Below, one piece after another: positions 1 through 12,198 of a stretch of DNA of 64,000 bases. This DNA comes from Rhyacophila brunnea. Its lineage: Eukaryota > Arthropoda > Insecta > Trichoptera > Rhyacophilidae. The stretch is taken from assembly GCA_022495005.1 (NCBI GenBank), contig JAGYXB010000437.1:124001-188000 (forward strand). Direction: 5' to 3'. A model generated the notes under the pieces. That model was given only the letters and a program-made list of their open reading frames with translations. It did no database searches and was not told the origin of the DNA. Position 1 is the first letter of the stretch; the number at the start of each line of letters is the position of its first letter. The translations under genes were made by a program, and so were the position numbers.

Positions 1-168
1 AGCCAAAAGATCATGATATCTCAATAAAATATGCATGTAATAAGTAACTACTCGTTAATTAATTGAATTTAAGGTAACGTCATAGTAAAATGAAAGATGA
101 CTTAAATGTATTCAGATACATATTAAGCATGTACTGATCTTGGATCAAATTAAGATTATATACAATAC

Positions 169-346
169 CCAAAGAATTTCCACAAAATTTTAAAGCACTT
201 CCAATCAAAGGCCACTCTGGAGGTCCAGGAATTAATGCAGCCAATTCAAAAACCCTTCTTCTCGACGAATAAACGGCAATGATAAAATGATAAAACGATA
301 ATAACAAAATTATAAAAACGAACGAAATGGTTACACCAATCATCAT
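169..346 (-). CDS. Cytochrome P450 (CYP4 clan) gene A, exon 1 only; gene continues past the left edge
   Basis: This is the first coding exon of a microsomal P450. It opens with two adjacent Met codons (344-346 and 341-343). A hydrophobic membrane anchor of about 25 residues follows, then a basic stop-transfer patch (SSRRR) and the Pro-rich hinge LIPGPPEWPLIGSA that sets the catalytic domain off the ER membrane. The reading ends in phase 1 at a GTATTG donor (intron begins at 168). The same exon of gene B has the same phase and the same ELAALIPG block, so A is a tandem paralogue on the same strand. The remaining exons, including the haem-binding loop, lie outside the window, so whether A is intact cannot be judged. 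The CYP4-clan assignment rests on similarity to gene B rather than on catalytic motifs here. Confidence 0.85.
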
Positions 347-430
347 TCTCGAAATACAACCTAGTTAACACAACTTCACATCGAAATAATAGAACAGTAT
401 ACGAACACATAATAATTTACAAACTAAGAA

Positions 431-450
431 AAACACTATATATATACTTA
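431..450 (-). promoter_or_regulatory. Possible TATA element of P450 gene A
   Basis: Read on the minus strand, an alternating TATATATATA run lies about 90-100 bases upstream of the gene A start codon, a plausible spacing for a short 5' UTR. AT-rich runs are common in this window, so the call is weak. Confidence 0.25.
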
Positions 451-771
451 CTATAAACCAGATACGAACAACCAGTTTTGGACAGAAATTTATGCGACAC
501 TTTCAAACTAAATAAAAAAAACTAATAAAAAAAAAACTAAAAAACTAAAAATCATTTCATTCTGAGAAACACTAATTATATTTTATGTTTATTAGTCTCG
601 AGTGAAAATGATACTTTTTACAAACCAAAGGAACAGAAAAAGCTAATTGGAAAAATACACGAGCTTTTTATGTCGGAAAATATTTATTACACTTCTAACT
701 TATATGTAATCGTATTTATCATTATTGCGTATCATGTCTCCGTTCGAAAGACTTCATACACACACATTCGC

Positions 772-1124
772 CAGGGCTCGAAATGAACCGGAACGCCGTT
801 CCGGTTCGTAAAATCATCAAAATTATCGCTCCGTCTCGTGGACATAATAATTTGACAGTGAGCTAGATTTGCCATTTAACGTAAAAATCTAAAAGTTTTG
901 TCCACACTGGTAACCTCATTAAATTTCACGATAATTATCAAAATTTGTTTGACCAAAAATTATTTCAATCGAAATTTAATGAGGTTGCCAGTAATTTGTT
1001 GCCAATGTGGACACGGCATAACACACTTATTTTTATAAAATACACAAGCAATTAGATATTTATGTTAACATTTTCATAAAATATTGAGCGCTCCGGTTCA
1101 TAAAATATTCTATTTCGAGCGCTG
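772..1124. mobile_element. Non-autonomous hAT-like MITE, family 1 copy 1, with a nested hairpin insert
   Basis: The element starts CAGGGCTCGAAAT and ends ATTTCGAGCGCTG, an imperfect terminal inverted repeat. It is bracketed by ACATTCGC on the left and ACATTCAC on the right, an 8-bp target duplication with one mismatch, as expected for hAT elements. It is longer than its two relatives at 13.7 and 18.2 kb because of an insert at about 897-1014. That insert is itself an imperfect inverted repeat (GTCCACACTGG... against ...CCAATGTGGAC) carrying ATTAAATTTC and GAAATTTAAT. Confidence 0.8.
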
Positions 1125-1515
1125 ACATTCACACTCCTTTAGCTGCTGAATGTATCGAGAGACTTTATATCGTTATTCGTTTGTTCGAAAGGATACGTAA
1201 CTCCTCGTTCCCCATCCTCGGTGTTTCCACTACAATAAGCCTCTTTAAATTGTCGTCCTCTCTGATTATATGCACAAAGGTCTACAGAACTTTATGAATG
1301 AATATTTCGGAGACGTTGTTCTTTACCTATACCATGGAGACATTAATCCTTGTCCCATTCATAGTATTCTCAATATACGCTATCGACACCACATCTCGAA
1401 GGCATCGTACATCTTTCTTTTTACACGTTTTTATACTTCTTTACACATTTAAATACATTATTAACATTTATAATATTTAAAATCTATAATAATATTATAT
1501 ACTTTTTAATAGTAT

Positions 1516-2177
1516 TGTAGCGGGTTCAACCTCGGGCCTTGTCAGCGCTATTACAACAATGCAAGAATCAGTGAGTCATCCAGCTATCGCACAGTTGCCG
1601 CATCTACAATCAGCATATTCTACAGGTGTGGTGTACTTTGATGGGAGTTGACCACCCCGGGCTTGGTCATCGAAGCGCCTCGAAGTTGCAACGATGCGGC
1701 GGTCAGCAGATTTCTCAACTGCGAACGACATCAACAATGACTGTTGGCGATTTACCAAATATTCATGTGTATAAATAGCGAGTCATAGTTGATGGGTTAT
1801 CTCAGTCCGTCCAGTACCTTAGATCAAATTCAGTCTCAGAATCACACCGCATAGCACTTCCACCAAGTCTCTGATCAGTGCACTCTCTCGTCACATGTCA
1901 CCCGGAAGCATTCTCTCACCGAACCTCGGATCGCTATCATCTCTCCTATATCAGTTAATCTTGTACCAACTATATACCGTTTCCCAGCAATAAACTCTTG
2001 CTCCTCCACTCATCTGAACAACCACCAACCAGTCTCCTTTCATCTCTACGCCAAAGTATAAAACAGAAAATCCTAGATTTTCATACGCAGTAGATAAAAT
2101 ACACAAAAAAATTATTAATATTACTTTAATATTTTGCAAAATTGTTCGGTGAAATTAAGAGAAAAATCTACCCTACA
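1516..2177 (+). mobile_element. Candidate solo LTR of an LTR retrotransposon
   Basis: The block opens TGTAG and closes CTACA, the short inverted ends typical of LTRs. Its four flanking bases are GTAT and GTAG, a near-match target duplication. Inside, a TATAAATA box (1770-1777) is followed about 32 bases later by TCAGTCC, an arthropod initiator-like motif, and an AATAAA lies at about 1989. The interior is less AT-rich than its surroundings. No gag or pol coding sequence is next to it and no second LTR is visible, so a solo LTR is the simplest reading. It could also be an unrelated unit with chance ends. Confidence 0.5.
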
Positions 2178-2331
2178 GTAGAAATTAGTGTTAAGTTTTA
2201 ATAAATTTGAATAATATGTTGCAATTAAAACAAAATGACACCCTAATCATTCACAATAATAATATTATATTCGTGTTAATTATGTACACTAAATATGATA
2301 ATATGTACAAATAGACAAATATCTTCTACCC

Positions 2332-2644
2332 CTGTGGGTCTATTCTATGTTTATCGACCGCTAAAGTGATAAAATGATAAATATTATCAAACTTAGGGTA
2401 GGTTTGTATCAAAATATTAGCACTTATTGTAACAATTACACGAAGTTGGTTTTTATTGTTGCAATAAGTGCTATATTTTAACAGCACCTATCTTGCTGCT
2501 GTTAAAATATCACACTTATTGCAACAATAAAAACCAGCTTCGTGTAATTGTTACAATAAGTGCTAATATTTTGATACAAACCTACCCTAAGTTTGATACT
2601 ATTTATCAATTTAGTGTTCGATAAGTATAGAATAGACCCACTGG
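2332..2644. mobile_element. Foldback MITE, TCTATTCTAT family, copy 1
   Basis: This is a near-complete palindrome with arms of about 150 bases, running from GTGGGTCTATTCTAT to its inverse ATAGAATAGACCCAC. The arms contain TATTAGCACTTATTGTAACA and its complement. The same inner block and TCTATTCTAT end occur in the elements at 42.8 and 53.1 kb, so these three belong to one family. No coding sequence is present. Confidence 0.75.
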
Positions 2645-5600
2645 TCTATAATTGAGTAAAATAAAAATAAAAGTATAACGTAAAAAAACTAATTTAATTT
2701 AGTAATTCGATTGTAATGCTAAGTACTTATTAGTAAGTAGGTTATTAAAAGTTATATTATGATAGTATATATGCCTCGACACTAATTTTGTAAAAAAACG
2801 TCGTTACAAAACAAACATAGTGTAAATATCATTTTATTGTTATGTACCTACTACGAAATTTGTCATAGAAAAAAAAATTGAAAATATAATGTTTTAGTAA
2901 ATAAAGTTGTCCCTTCACAATAAATTTTGTGATAATTTATATTATCAGGATAATATTGCAAACATATTATTATCTACAAGTAATTCCGAGCTATGTGTCA
3001 TGCGTAAACGTACCAAGCAGACAGGTTTGGCGCTGATGATATATATATATATATATATTATTCAATTCTAAAAATAATTAAGTTTATATGTATTTGACGG
3101 TAGTTTCAATTGTCATGTCACTGTCAAGACTAATTAATTATGATAATGATATCACGATCGAAATGGCCGGCGAATAAACAATTAATTTGAATATAATTTA
3201 ATATATTATTATAATGAGTAATCACTAAATTAAATAATACTCTTCGATTATCACGATATATTAAGCATTTTATCATAAATAATTTTTGTGATTGATAATA
3301 ATACGTTTAGGCCAATTTGTCATTATGAACATATGATATAAAAATGTCAATGATATAAAAAAAACTAAAATTAAGTGTATGAAAAAAATTGCTAATCATT
3401 GAAATAATAAAAAAAGCTTTTACCAAAGTTCAGTATTCAGAAAAAAAAAACTAATTACATAGCAATCAGACATCATATTTTAATAATAGTTGTTATTATA
3501 CTATTATACAATGACGTATTAAATGGACAACTCATTTCATATCGGCGAGCACGAGAAATAGTGCACGAAACTTATTCACAGATGTATAGGTAGACATCAC
3601 GTGATCATATGACGTTGCATTTCCATTATACGATATCAAGCTTCGAGAATTTAGAGTAATATAGTCTTTATTGTAACGGCGTATTAATGTCATCGCGTTA
3701 GAATTCTCGGGTTACTTACGTCTTCCGGAGATTCAGCGAAACGCTTCCAGGCATTCAGCGAAACGATTCCGTCTCTATTCCAGACGCAAACTGGGAATTC
3801 TGCCCTTAATTAATAACTTTAAATATTTTTGTAACTCGTTATTTATATTATTATTCTTTTTGTTGTGTGTATAATAAATACATGCCTTTTATCAATTAAT
3901 AACACAGTTTCGAAGTATGAATACAGAAGAAAGTAGGTACCTATGATAATAATACAAGAGAACGGAGGTAGATAAATATAACAAAAAAAAAAATAGTCAA
4001 ACACAATTAAATTTTTATTGAACGCCATTTATTCGAGATAAAAACAAGTTATAAAAATATATTATTATTGTATGTTTGACTTATGTATCTTCGTACATTT
4101 ATTTTCAAACAGGCGATACCAGTTTCATCATTATGACATTTTCAACTGAAAGTTGATCCGTGGAAAATGTTATAACAACGATACCCGTATATTATCAAAT
4201 CATGGTAATGATAACAATGGTATTGTTAATTTAATTATTATGACATAAACAATCAAAACAAAAAAATATCAAGAAACAAGTTATAAAAAATACACGATAA
4301 GCAGACCAAACGTTGCTTAGGGGCGCCACATTATGAGGGGCGGCAAATTATGGAAGAAATACGAATATTACGTAGTTTTGAGAAAAGTTGTTTGTCTAAA
4401 CAAAATATTCTTTGCTACGGCGCTAACAAACCATACAGTGTACAAATAAATATCAACGAATATGTAATTAGATTTTCACGTTTTGATCATATTGCTTTGC
4501 TTAAGATGGTTGAGATTAAACAATAACATATTATGATGGTTATTGAATTGCAATATAATAATTTGGTATAATTTGAAGCGGCGTTTAATAAGAATATTTT
4601 GAAACTGAAAATTGATCCGTTGAAAATGTTTTAATGACAAAACCAGTATCAGTTTATTGGAGAAAATATTATTTCAGCATGAAAATGATAACAATTCTAT
4701 TACTATTTATTTAAATATTATAGAATCACAACAAGAAATGACAATAAAATCAAGAATGAAGTTATAAAAAATACACGATTAACGTTATATTATAGGTGCA
4801 TGTTTTAATAATTCAGAGAGCAAGCAAACAGAGAAAACAACAGAAAGTAAATAGAAATATTCATAAAAAGTAAATGGAGCACATGATATGAGATTATTAT
4901 CTTTTGTTAATCGACGAAGTCCATTCCTTGTCGTGATGAAATGTTTTCTATCAAAATGATCAGAACATATTACACATTCATCCGATGGTGTCCAACATGG
5001 ATCGCATCTTAATACTCTAAGTATATATGTCCAATGTAATCGCCTTTCTGCTTTGCGAGGAACTCTAAAATTTAATGAGAGATAATAATGACAATAAAAC
5101 CGCTAAATCCATTGACATAATACTACTATTCTCCCTTCTTCATTATTTCACTTTTTAATTTGTAGCGATTCAATTATAAAAATATATACTTCACAATACA
5201 TTTATCGATTTCGCGACAAAAAGTATTTTAAATTAAACAAACGATGTCAAAAATATGTTTAATTACATATAATAAATTGAAAATAATATTACCAGTCCGT
5301 TCATGCAAATCAATTAGCTGTAGTACGGTGCAAACAGTACTACCATATTTGAAAAATTGAACGAATATATACCTTACTGTCATTACAATACGGACCAAAT
5401 TTATAAATCACCATTTGTGCGTTGAGCCCTTATAGGAACGGAGAAATCATCGCTGCCTGCGTAAAATGTTCGGCCATTTCTGTCAAATTGTTCTGTCATT
5501 GAATTGCATCGATATTTTGTATGGGCAGACCCAGCGGTGTCGCCAGACCGCTTGCAAGCGGAATGTTCATTTGAGCGAAGGATACCGATATTAAAATATG

Positions 5601-6545
5601 AATTTCGCCATCCGGCAGACCCGACACAAAGTGAGTGTCATTTTATTTTCCACATGATTCGTCCATATAAATGTCATTGCTATTATACCATGTTGTTAGG
5701 CACAACACTATATTCTCTAGTATTACATAATTTATATAACATTATCAAAATCAAATGGTATACAGATGTATTTATTAGCCAATTTTTTTTAGATACTGTG
5801 AAATAAAAAAAATGTTTTTGGACTTACCGTTTCTTCATCTTATTGTTGTGCTACTCTTTATTGTATTGTGACTGCAATCAGAATGGTCTTTACTCTATTA
5901 ATTGCGGTTTAGATGACATATTTTAACGTTTCGTTGGAGCTGTACTTATGTAAAGTATGACGATTTTAAAGCTGCGAAATATGACATTTCCATCTGCCAC
6001 GTATACCGTTGATTCTTCCTTGGACAATGATATGAGGAATGTTGTACTTTTGTTATTCCATAATGTGGGCAAGTTACTGTAGTTTTAATTTCACTTCTTT
6101 TTGATGACGTCAACATTATTTATTAATTAACCTGTTAATTCAAATGATTATTTATTATAGATTGAAACAAAATCTTGAAAATACTAACGTTAATTGAAAA
6201 TGACAGTTATAATAATTAATTAATTTGAAATTTGAATTTAAACACGAAATTAATTTGATTTTATTTATATACTTCTTATTAATACGGGTGATAGTTCGTT
6301 AATAGATTTAAAAAAAACGAAACTTTAGAAATAAGACAGTGAACACTGCTTAAGGTTACGAATCCCCAAGAGTAGTAGTTAATGGAGTCTGACCTGACAG
6401 TGTCAGCCATTCAAATGTGGACGAAATGGGTACATTAATATGTTGTTAAGAGGGAGTGTAGTGGTACCTTAGGAATCTGGTGATGGAATTACGAAACTTG
6501 CAGTTAAATAAAGTATATCGAAAATTAACATTTTAAAGTGTTTAG
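2645..6545. other. Intergenic stretch without a recognisable gene
   Basis: The stretch is AT-rich and contains a TA microsatellite (about 3037-3058), a short direct repeat of ATTCAGCGAAACG (about 3731 and 3755), and a diverged duplicated block. The duplicated block lies at about 4125-4305 and 4595-4785; both copies hold TTGATCCGT and end GTTATAAAAAATACACGAT. A 100-codon reading frame at 5504-5806 resembles nothing I recognise. Confidence 0.5.
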
Positions 6546-6549
6546 TTAA

Positions 6550-6873
6550 CACAGTCACAGCTGACCAGTTAATTACCGCAACTAGTGCTCAAGACACGCC
6601 TGGCGTGTAGCAATTAGCATAATATTTAAATGTGGTAATTCGCTGGTCAGCAGTGAATGTATATGTATCTAATGGCAACACGCCAGGCGTGCGTTAAGTT
6701 AATTACATCGATCGGCCTCCTGGTCATTACGCGCTAGGTGCGTCTTCAGCGCAGAAGACGCACCTGGCGCGTAATGACCAGGCGGCCGATTGACGTAATT
6801 AACGTGCATTTTAAATGTGATATTTAAAAAGCCATTATCTATTCAGCAGTGAATGAGTTAAGCACTGACTGTG
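6550..6873. mobile_element. Palindromic MITE with TTAA flanks and a long central hairpin
   Basis: Termini CACAGTCA and TGACTGTG are directly flanked by TTAA on both sides. The centre (6691-6807) is an almost perfect hairpin whose arms contain CTGGTCATTACGCGC and GAAGACGCACC with their complements. Outside it lie inverted copies of ACACGCCTGGCGTG-type motifs. The TTAA flank suggests piggyBac-type mobilisation, which is an inference. Confidence 0.7.
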
Positions 6874-7059
6874 TTAATCAATACTTTTATATCCAAAACC
6901 AATTAAGTTTTTTGTAGTTTTTATTTTGTGAAGCGGTGTCGCAAATAATATTTTTTATGCATTTTAAAAATAGTGTATATATAAAGATATTTTCAGTGGA
7001 AAAATGTATTTAATAATAAAATTAGCATAAGAACGACATGAAAACAAACTGGATGTTAC

Positions 7060-9172
7060 TTAATAATCAGGAAGAATCGGTGGGCAAGTGCACACGAGAT
7101 GTTTGTCTCCATACATATCGTCAATTCTTCCTACAGTAGGCCAGATTTTGGTGTCTCCCTTCACAAACGGCTGTAAACATTCAAAATTATGTAAGTCATA
7201 TCGAATGCTTTCGTTTTCCAACAAGGCTGGAATGTGAATCATTTTAACTAGAAGTGAAACTGGACAAGATTGACAAAAAAACAAAATTGACATGTAGGAA
7301 GTAGGTTATATGAATAACAGTGGCGTGCGGTCCACATATGATGCAGATGCGAAGTATCCCCAAAATAATCAATTCAGTACCATATTATTTTAATATTATA
7401 ACGTTTTTATTCTGTAATTGTATCGCAAATTTTACTTTTATAAGTAGGTATATGTTTTAAAATGTTATATTATATTAATATTGTATCAGTGGCGTGCGGT
7501 CCACAGGTGCTGTAGATGCGGCGCATGCCTTATTTATTTCAAAATGTAATACTTAGTTGAAATATCCACAAAACCAATAAATAAATTCTATACAATACTA
7601 GGTGCATGGAACTGCTCCCTATGAGAGAAAATGTTATATGGCATGGTACTTGCCATCTGGTTGTATATTTTGTATACTTATAGTAGTATGTTTTCATGTA
7701 AGAAGCGAGTGGCAACTCTGCGATGAATAATGCGATATTCAGGATAACACTGTATACATAGTGAATAGTGACGCATTGGTTAATTTTTTTTTTTTGTGAA
7801 TTGGAGTAGAACAGCGACGTGCAAATATCTTCTAATTAGAACGTTGAGAAACTGAAATGTACCTGGCATTGGGCAAGATGGAAAGCTTAGTAAAATTGTT
7901 CGCAGAATTGATTGAATGATGGAAGAGCTTGAACAACGGCTCATCACTTAAAGAAGAAGAGGTTATATGACAGCGAATCACTGTCACGACATAAGTAAAA
8001 TTATATTTAAAAAAAAAACATATAGGGATTTACGTAAAAAAAGTATTCAATGTATTAAATAAAAATTAAGTTGTGCGCAAACAAGTTCATACTTTACATA
8101 ATAATCTGGAAGAATGTTACCTTCTCACGCTATAATGACTTAATAAATATAATAGCAACAGAAATACCGTAATTTTGATATTTAAAAAATAGAACGAGTT
8201 AGGACTGGCACTTGAATTAAAGCTAAAAATATAATAACTCACGGCTGGAAAAGCGGCTTGCTCCCGTGAATAGGGTCTGTTCCAATCATTTGATACAACG
8301 TGAGCTTGTGTGTGTGGTGCCATCTATAGAAATAAAACAGACAATTGGAATCACATAGCTGCTTAATTGAAATTGCATATTTTATTCAGCATTTTTCTTT
8401 TATTGTTCTACAACTCAATTCATTGATTCCCATGACAGTTAGCAAGTTCGATAGCATGTCTTAAAAAATGCAGAGTTTTGTCATAGAAGTATAATTTATT
8501 TCTTAAACGAGTACACGTCGCTAAGGATGACACACTGTAGGTATATAAGTAAAATACATCTCCATATAATATGAATCATAATATTATTATATAGGTATTG
8601 TATTTTTATCAAAAAGATGGAAGAGGATATAGGTATACCAACCGATGAATTGAATTGGTGTAACTCTCAAAATAATATTTAGGATGTCGATTTAATGTAG
8701 CTTTCATTATTAAAATTGCAATACCATTAGAAACATGGCGAAAGATGTGTGTTAAAATTTTAGACGGTCCAAGATGTTTCTAATGATATTATGTATGTTT
8801 TTTAAACGAAATTACTGATCGTGACTAACTATTACGAACGAAAATTACCTACTGATACTTTGCTCAGTATTCATATAATATATACATATGCATGCCATGC
8901 GCATTAACAACATACATATTATACGAGTATATTAACACCCGTATGAATGAAAAACAAACATAAATACCTTTTGGCATTACGCACACACTGATTACTCACC
9001 TTTAATGGATTGATTCTCTGGTCCATGTTTCCGTCTTCAATATCCTTGATTTCCTGTCTGATGTAGATGAGAGCCTCACAGAAGCGGTCTAGCTCAGCCT
9101 TGTCCTCGGACTCTGTCGGCTCAATCATCAACGTTCCTGCTACTGGCCACGACATTGTCGGGGCATGGAATC
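7060..9172 (-). CDS. GLDC: Glycine dehydrogenase (decarboxylating), P protein: last three exons only
   Basis: The three exons are 9000-9172, 8243-8323 and 7060-7170. They splice in frame at AG/GT sites into about 120 residues that end at a normal TAA. The product begins [20 protein letters not shown], runs through [14 protein letters not shown] and [13 protein letters not shown], and ends [16 protein letters not shown]. These are the conserved C-terminal blocks of the mitochondrial PLP-dependent glycine decarboxylase of the glycine cleavage system. The family is about 1000 residues long. I see none of the upstream exons, including the PLP-lysine region, between 9172 and gene B. The copy keeps introns, so it is not a processed pseudogene. 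It is best read as a 3' partial segmental duplicate lodged between P450 genes on the same strand. An intact gene interleaved with very long introns is unlikely but not excluded. Confidence 0.82.
7319..7545 (+). repeat. Twice-occurring CAGTGGCGTGCGGTCCACA repeat
   Basis: The string CAGTGGCGTGCGGTCCACA, followed by a diverged TGATGCAGATGCG or TGCTGTAGATGCG, starts at about 7319 and again at about 7495, both on the plus strand. A CAGTGG start is common at hAT ends, so these may be two stacked transposon termini. Both lie in the intron before the last GLDC exon. Confidence 0.5.
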
Positions 9173-9730
9173 CTGGGATATTTATAAATTTAAAAAATAT
9201 ATATATTACAAATGCGATATAACAAATGCGATATATTGGATACCAATTCTTGATAATTAAATGTAGGTACCCACTACTTGTAAATGAAACTTTTTATATT
9301 GGTATCTAATATATCCATATGCCGGATATATTAGGTTTTATTAAAAACTGAATATACCTAGAATTCATTGTTGAAAATACACAATTTATTTTCATATTTT
9401 TCCTAAAGAAACCTTTCACAAAAATCTTAGAAAAATCTTGGTCCACGTAGGTTTCAAAGACATATCTCCTGTTTGCCAGGCGAGAGCTCTGACGACCACT
9501 TGTATCGGTAGCTCGTGGTCGAAGCCCTCTTTGTTTACCTGTTTTAAAATATACATCACATTCACAATACCATATTATAAAGCACAACAATTAAATAAAT
9601 ATTTTATTGACTCAATACTTACACTTCCGTCTTTTTAATCAATTTTAGGGTACCTATCCGGTGTTCAAAATAATTTAATACTAATTATTATCTTTTTTCG
9701 TCAATCAACAATCTTTGTGAAAAAAATAAG

Positions 9731-9803
9731 ACACCCGTAGGAATCGAATCTGGATCTCTCGGGTATCGAGCCCACACACGTAGACCACTATGCTAAAGGA
9801 TTC
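9731..9803 (-). repeat. tRNA-derived SINE head or tRNA pseudogene
   Basis: On the minus strand TAGCATAGTGGT (box A-like) is followed by AGATTCGATTCC (box B-like) at promoter spacing. The arms around the putative anticodon loop CTCGATA are partly paired. Acceptor pairing is poor and a T-rich tail follows, so this is a Pol III relic rather than a working tRNA. Confidence 0.5.
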
Positions 9804-10571
9804 ATACTTAATTGCGACAAAATTTAACTAACGGCTTTTAATACCCGTGAAGCAAATCGCCAACATCAACAGTAAGTAAGTTATTAGTCACATTTTCCGA
9901 GGTAATTTACTGAATTTATTTGTTTTATTTGTCATTGTTGATTTCAGTGAATGTCATCCATTAATAACATTTAAAAATAGTATATAGGTAATACCTATAG
10001 CACATGATAATTTATTGTATTGGACCAAAACTCATCTTTGCCATACAGCGGATATAATCGATTCGGAAGTGCCCATGATGAAATAATAAAAAATCCATTT
10101 TTAATATATTTTTTGAATTATTTACCAACTCAACATTTACAAAATTTATTTATTTATTGATATATAATTTTACTCATAAATAATACTAACATAAATATAG
10201 CCTCAAAGCTTGATACACAATCTTTACAATGAAAAATAAAATATACACTCCAATATAAATAAAGTTTTATGAATATAAATTAACAGTGTAGAATGTTAGT
10301 CTCCAGAAATTTGTTTATAAACATATATATTTATTATAACACAATATTGGTTATATTTACAACACGTGCTGTTTACTTGGTTGTATTGAACGACTAACTA
10401 AATGACACTATTCGCATGCGCATGTACCCTTGAGACCGAAATGAATATAATCATAATAATAAATTATGTGTTGCATCGGCGCGCGCAACTTCGTCACACG
10501 CCAAAAATACACTCAGATCTTTTTTCCCATACGCGCCAAAAGTAGTATAACTTCAAAAATCTTTTTAATGT

Positions 10572-10650
10572 ACAGTTGAAATTGTAAATTATCAAAAAAA
10601 TGTCTCAAATTGCAAGCATCGTATTTTTCCGCTAGGTGCCTTTGCTGGCA
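10572..10650 (+). repeat. Dispersed 75-bp repeat, copy 1 of 3
   Basis: The block from ACAGTTGAAATTGTAAATTA to TTTTTCCGCTAGGTGCC is repeated almost exactly at 21450-21520 (inverted) and 25581-25657 (direct). No coding content is present. The sharp edge at CCGCTAGGTGCC suggests the end of a larger mobile element. Confidence 0.65.
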
Positions 10651-11217
10651 TGCGTCTCCTCCTTAACGGATGATCGATCACCTTGACGACTGTTTGCGTT
10701 TTTCAATAAGTAATTATTAGCCGAAGATTTCCAATGATACATACACAATGTCAAATTTCTCACTAATTTTATTATTATACAAATTATTAATAAAATATTT
10801 TTGAATCCATGAAAAACTGCATTAAGATTTTTTATTCTCTCTCGCTTCCCCATATCTATAAAAAATGCGAAAATATTAAAACTGTTTTGGTTTGGTAGAT
10901 ATTTAACGATATAATGCCTTTTAAAATAAATATTTTTAACTTTGAAGAACTAAAAAAAGCAACAACAAAAATAAGATTCTTATTAGAAGTCGATTGTTAT
11001 AAAAATGAAGATAAAAAGTACCCTTGCCCTACAGGCCTACACTGTAAAGTCAACAGTCTCCTCCAGTCTACAGTTCGTGAAATTGTTCAAATTTTTCTTA
11101 AACATATTTTCGGATACAAAATAAAATATTTATAGATTATGACTTATGTACATGCACAATTTGAAAACACTTCTGAGAAATGTATAGTCACGAGAAAAAA
11201 TATTTTTGAAAACAATA

Positions 11218-11292
11218 CGGCACCCAGCAGGATTCAACGCACATGTGTCCGATTACCAAACCATACGTGTATTGTCCAATTGCAACCAAGTT
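11218..11292 (-). repeat. Degenerate tRNA-like block
   Basis: On the minus strand TTGCAATTGGACA and GCGTTGAATCC sit at tRNA-promoter spacing and resemble decayed A and B boxes. The layout recalls the copy at 9731-9803. Little pairing survives. Confidence 0.3.
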
Positions 11293-11389
11293 AAACAAAT
11301 GTTTTAACAATACCCTCGTGCTTTCTTTTTATCACTGAACGAGATTTTTATAATGGTTATATATTTCTCAGAAGTGGTTTTAGATGATG

Positions 11390-11675
11390 TATGTTCAATG
11401 AGACGCTTTACGTGGATGGGAAATGCGTTCCGGATGATGCCAGAAAGTGCGACACTTCGTACCCTTGTGTCTCAGCCTCAAGAGTTCCGTCCATGGCCAG
11501 CCCTCCCTCACCCTGCAGCGGTGCTACAAACGTGATCTATAATATGTTGCATGTCTGGCATGGAGGGAGGCGCGAGAGCTAGCGATGGATGAGGGAAGTG
11601 GTGAGAACTTGTACTTGCCCTATGCCTCAATGCTGGGGCGTGACAGGGTGAAAGAAGAAGAAGAATAAAAGAATG
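11390..11675 (+). pseudogene. 3' remnant of a non-LTR retrotransposon
   Basis: One frame reads RRFTWMGNAFRMMPESATLR, close to the RRL.W.GH..RM motif found after the reverse-transcriptase domain of many insect LINEs. After an in-frame stop it continues to RVKEEEE and an A-rich GAAGAAGAAGAATAAAAG end that looks like a retrotransposition tail. Only the last ~90 codons survive, so the clade cannot be named. Confidence 0.45.
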
Positions 11676-12198
11676 TTACATTCTCAGATCTTATGAATAA
11701 TTATTCGTTGAATAAAAAATAGTTTATGATTGTTTATTATGTTATTAACCAAATATATAATATTTGCTAAACATATTTTAAAGTTATTTTAAGTACCTGT
11801 TTCATATCTATTTCGGCCTTCAGTGAATAGAATAACATGTTTTTTTTTTGAACTTTCTTCATAACCAAAGTACAATAATGTGATAACTACACCGTTACTT
11901 ACATTAAAGCAGTGCTTTCCAAACTTTATGTTACTACGCCCCCCTTCAAAAATCTGATATTGGCGCTTCTACCTTATTTCATAAAATAATACACACACCT
12001 TTTTAAATAGTAAAACATGTAGTTATAAAAAAATGAAAAAAAAACGTAATTGACAGAATAATAACAAGGTTTTATTGTATATATATATATATATATATCT
12101 AATAATGTAATATTCATTTTTAAATTAATTTATTTTTAAAGCGATGGATGTGCTTGTTTATTAGCACAAAGTTTATCAATGTTACGAATGGCAGCATT

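Noticed and set aside
5504..5806. 100-codon plus-strand frame that might be an exon with a GTGAGT donor
   Set aside because: There is no convincing acceptor, no recognisable domain, and low-complexity AT-derived sequence in its second half.
8700..8790. Hairpin around TTAGAAACATGG / CCAAGATGTTTCTAA
   Set aside because: It is short and isolated, with no second copy or flanking duplication seen in the window.
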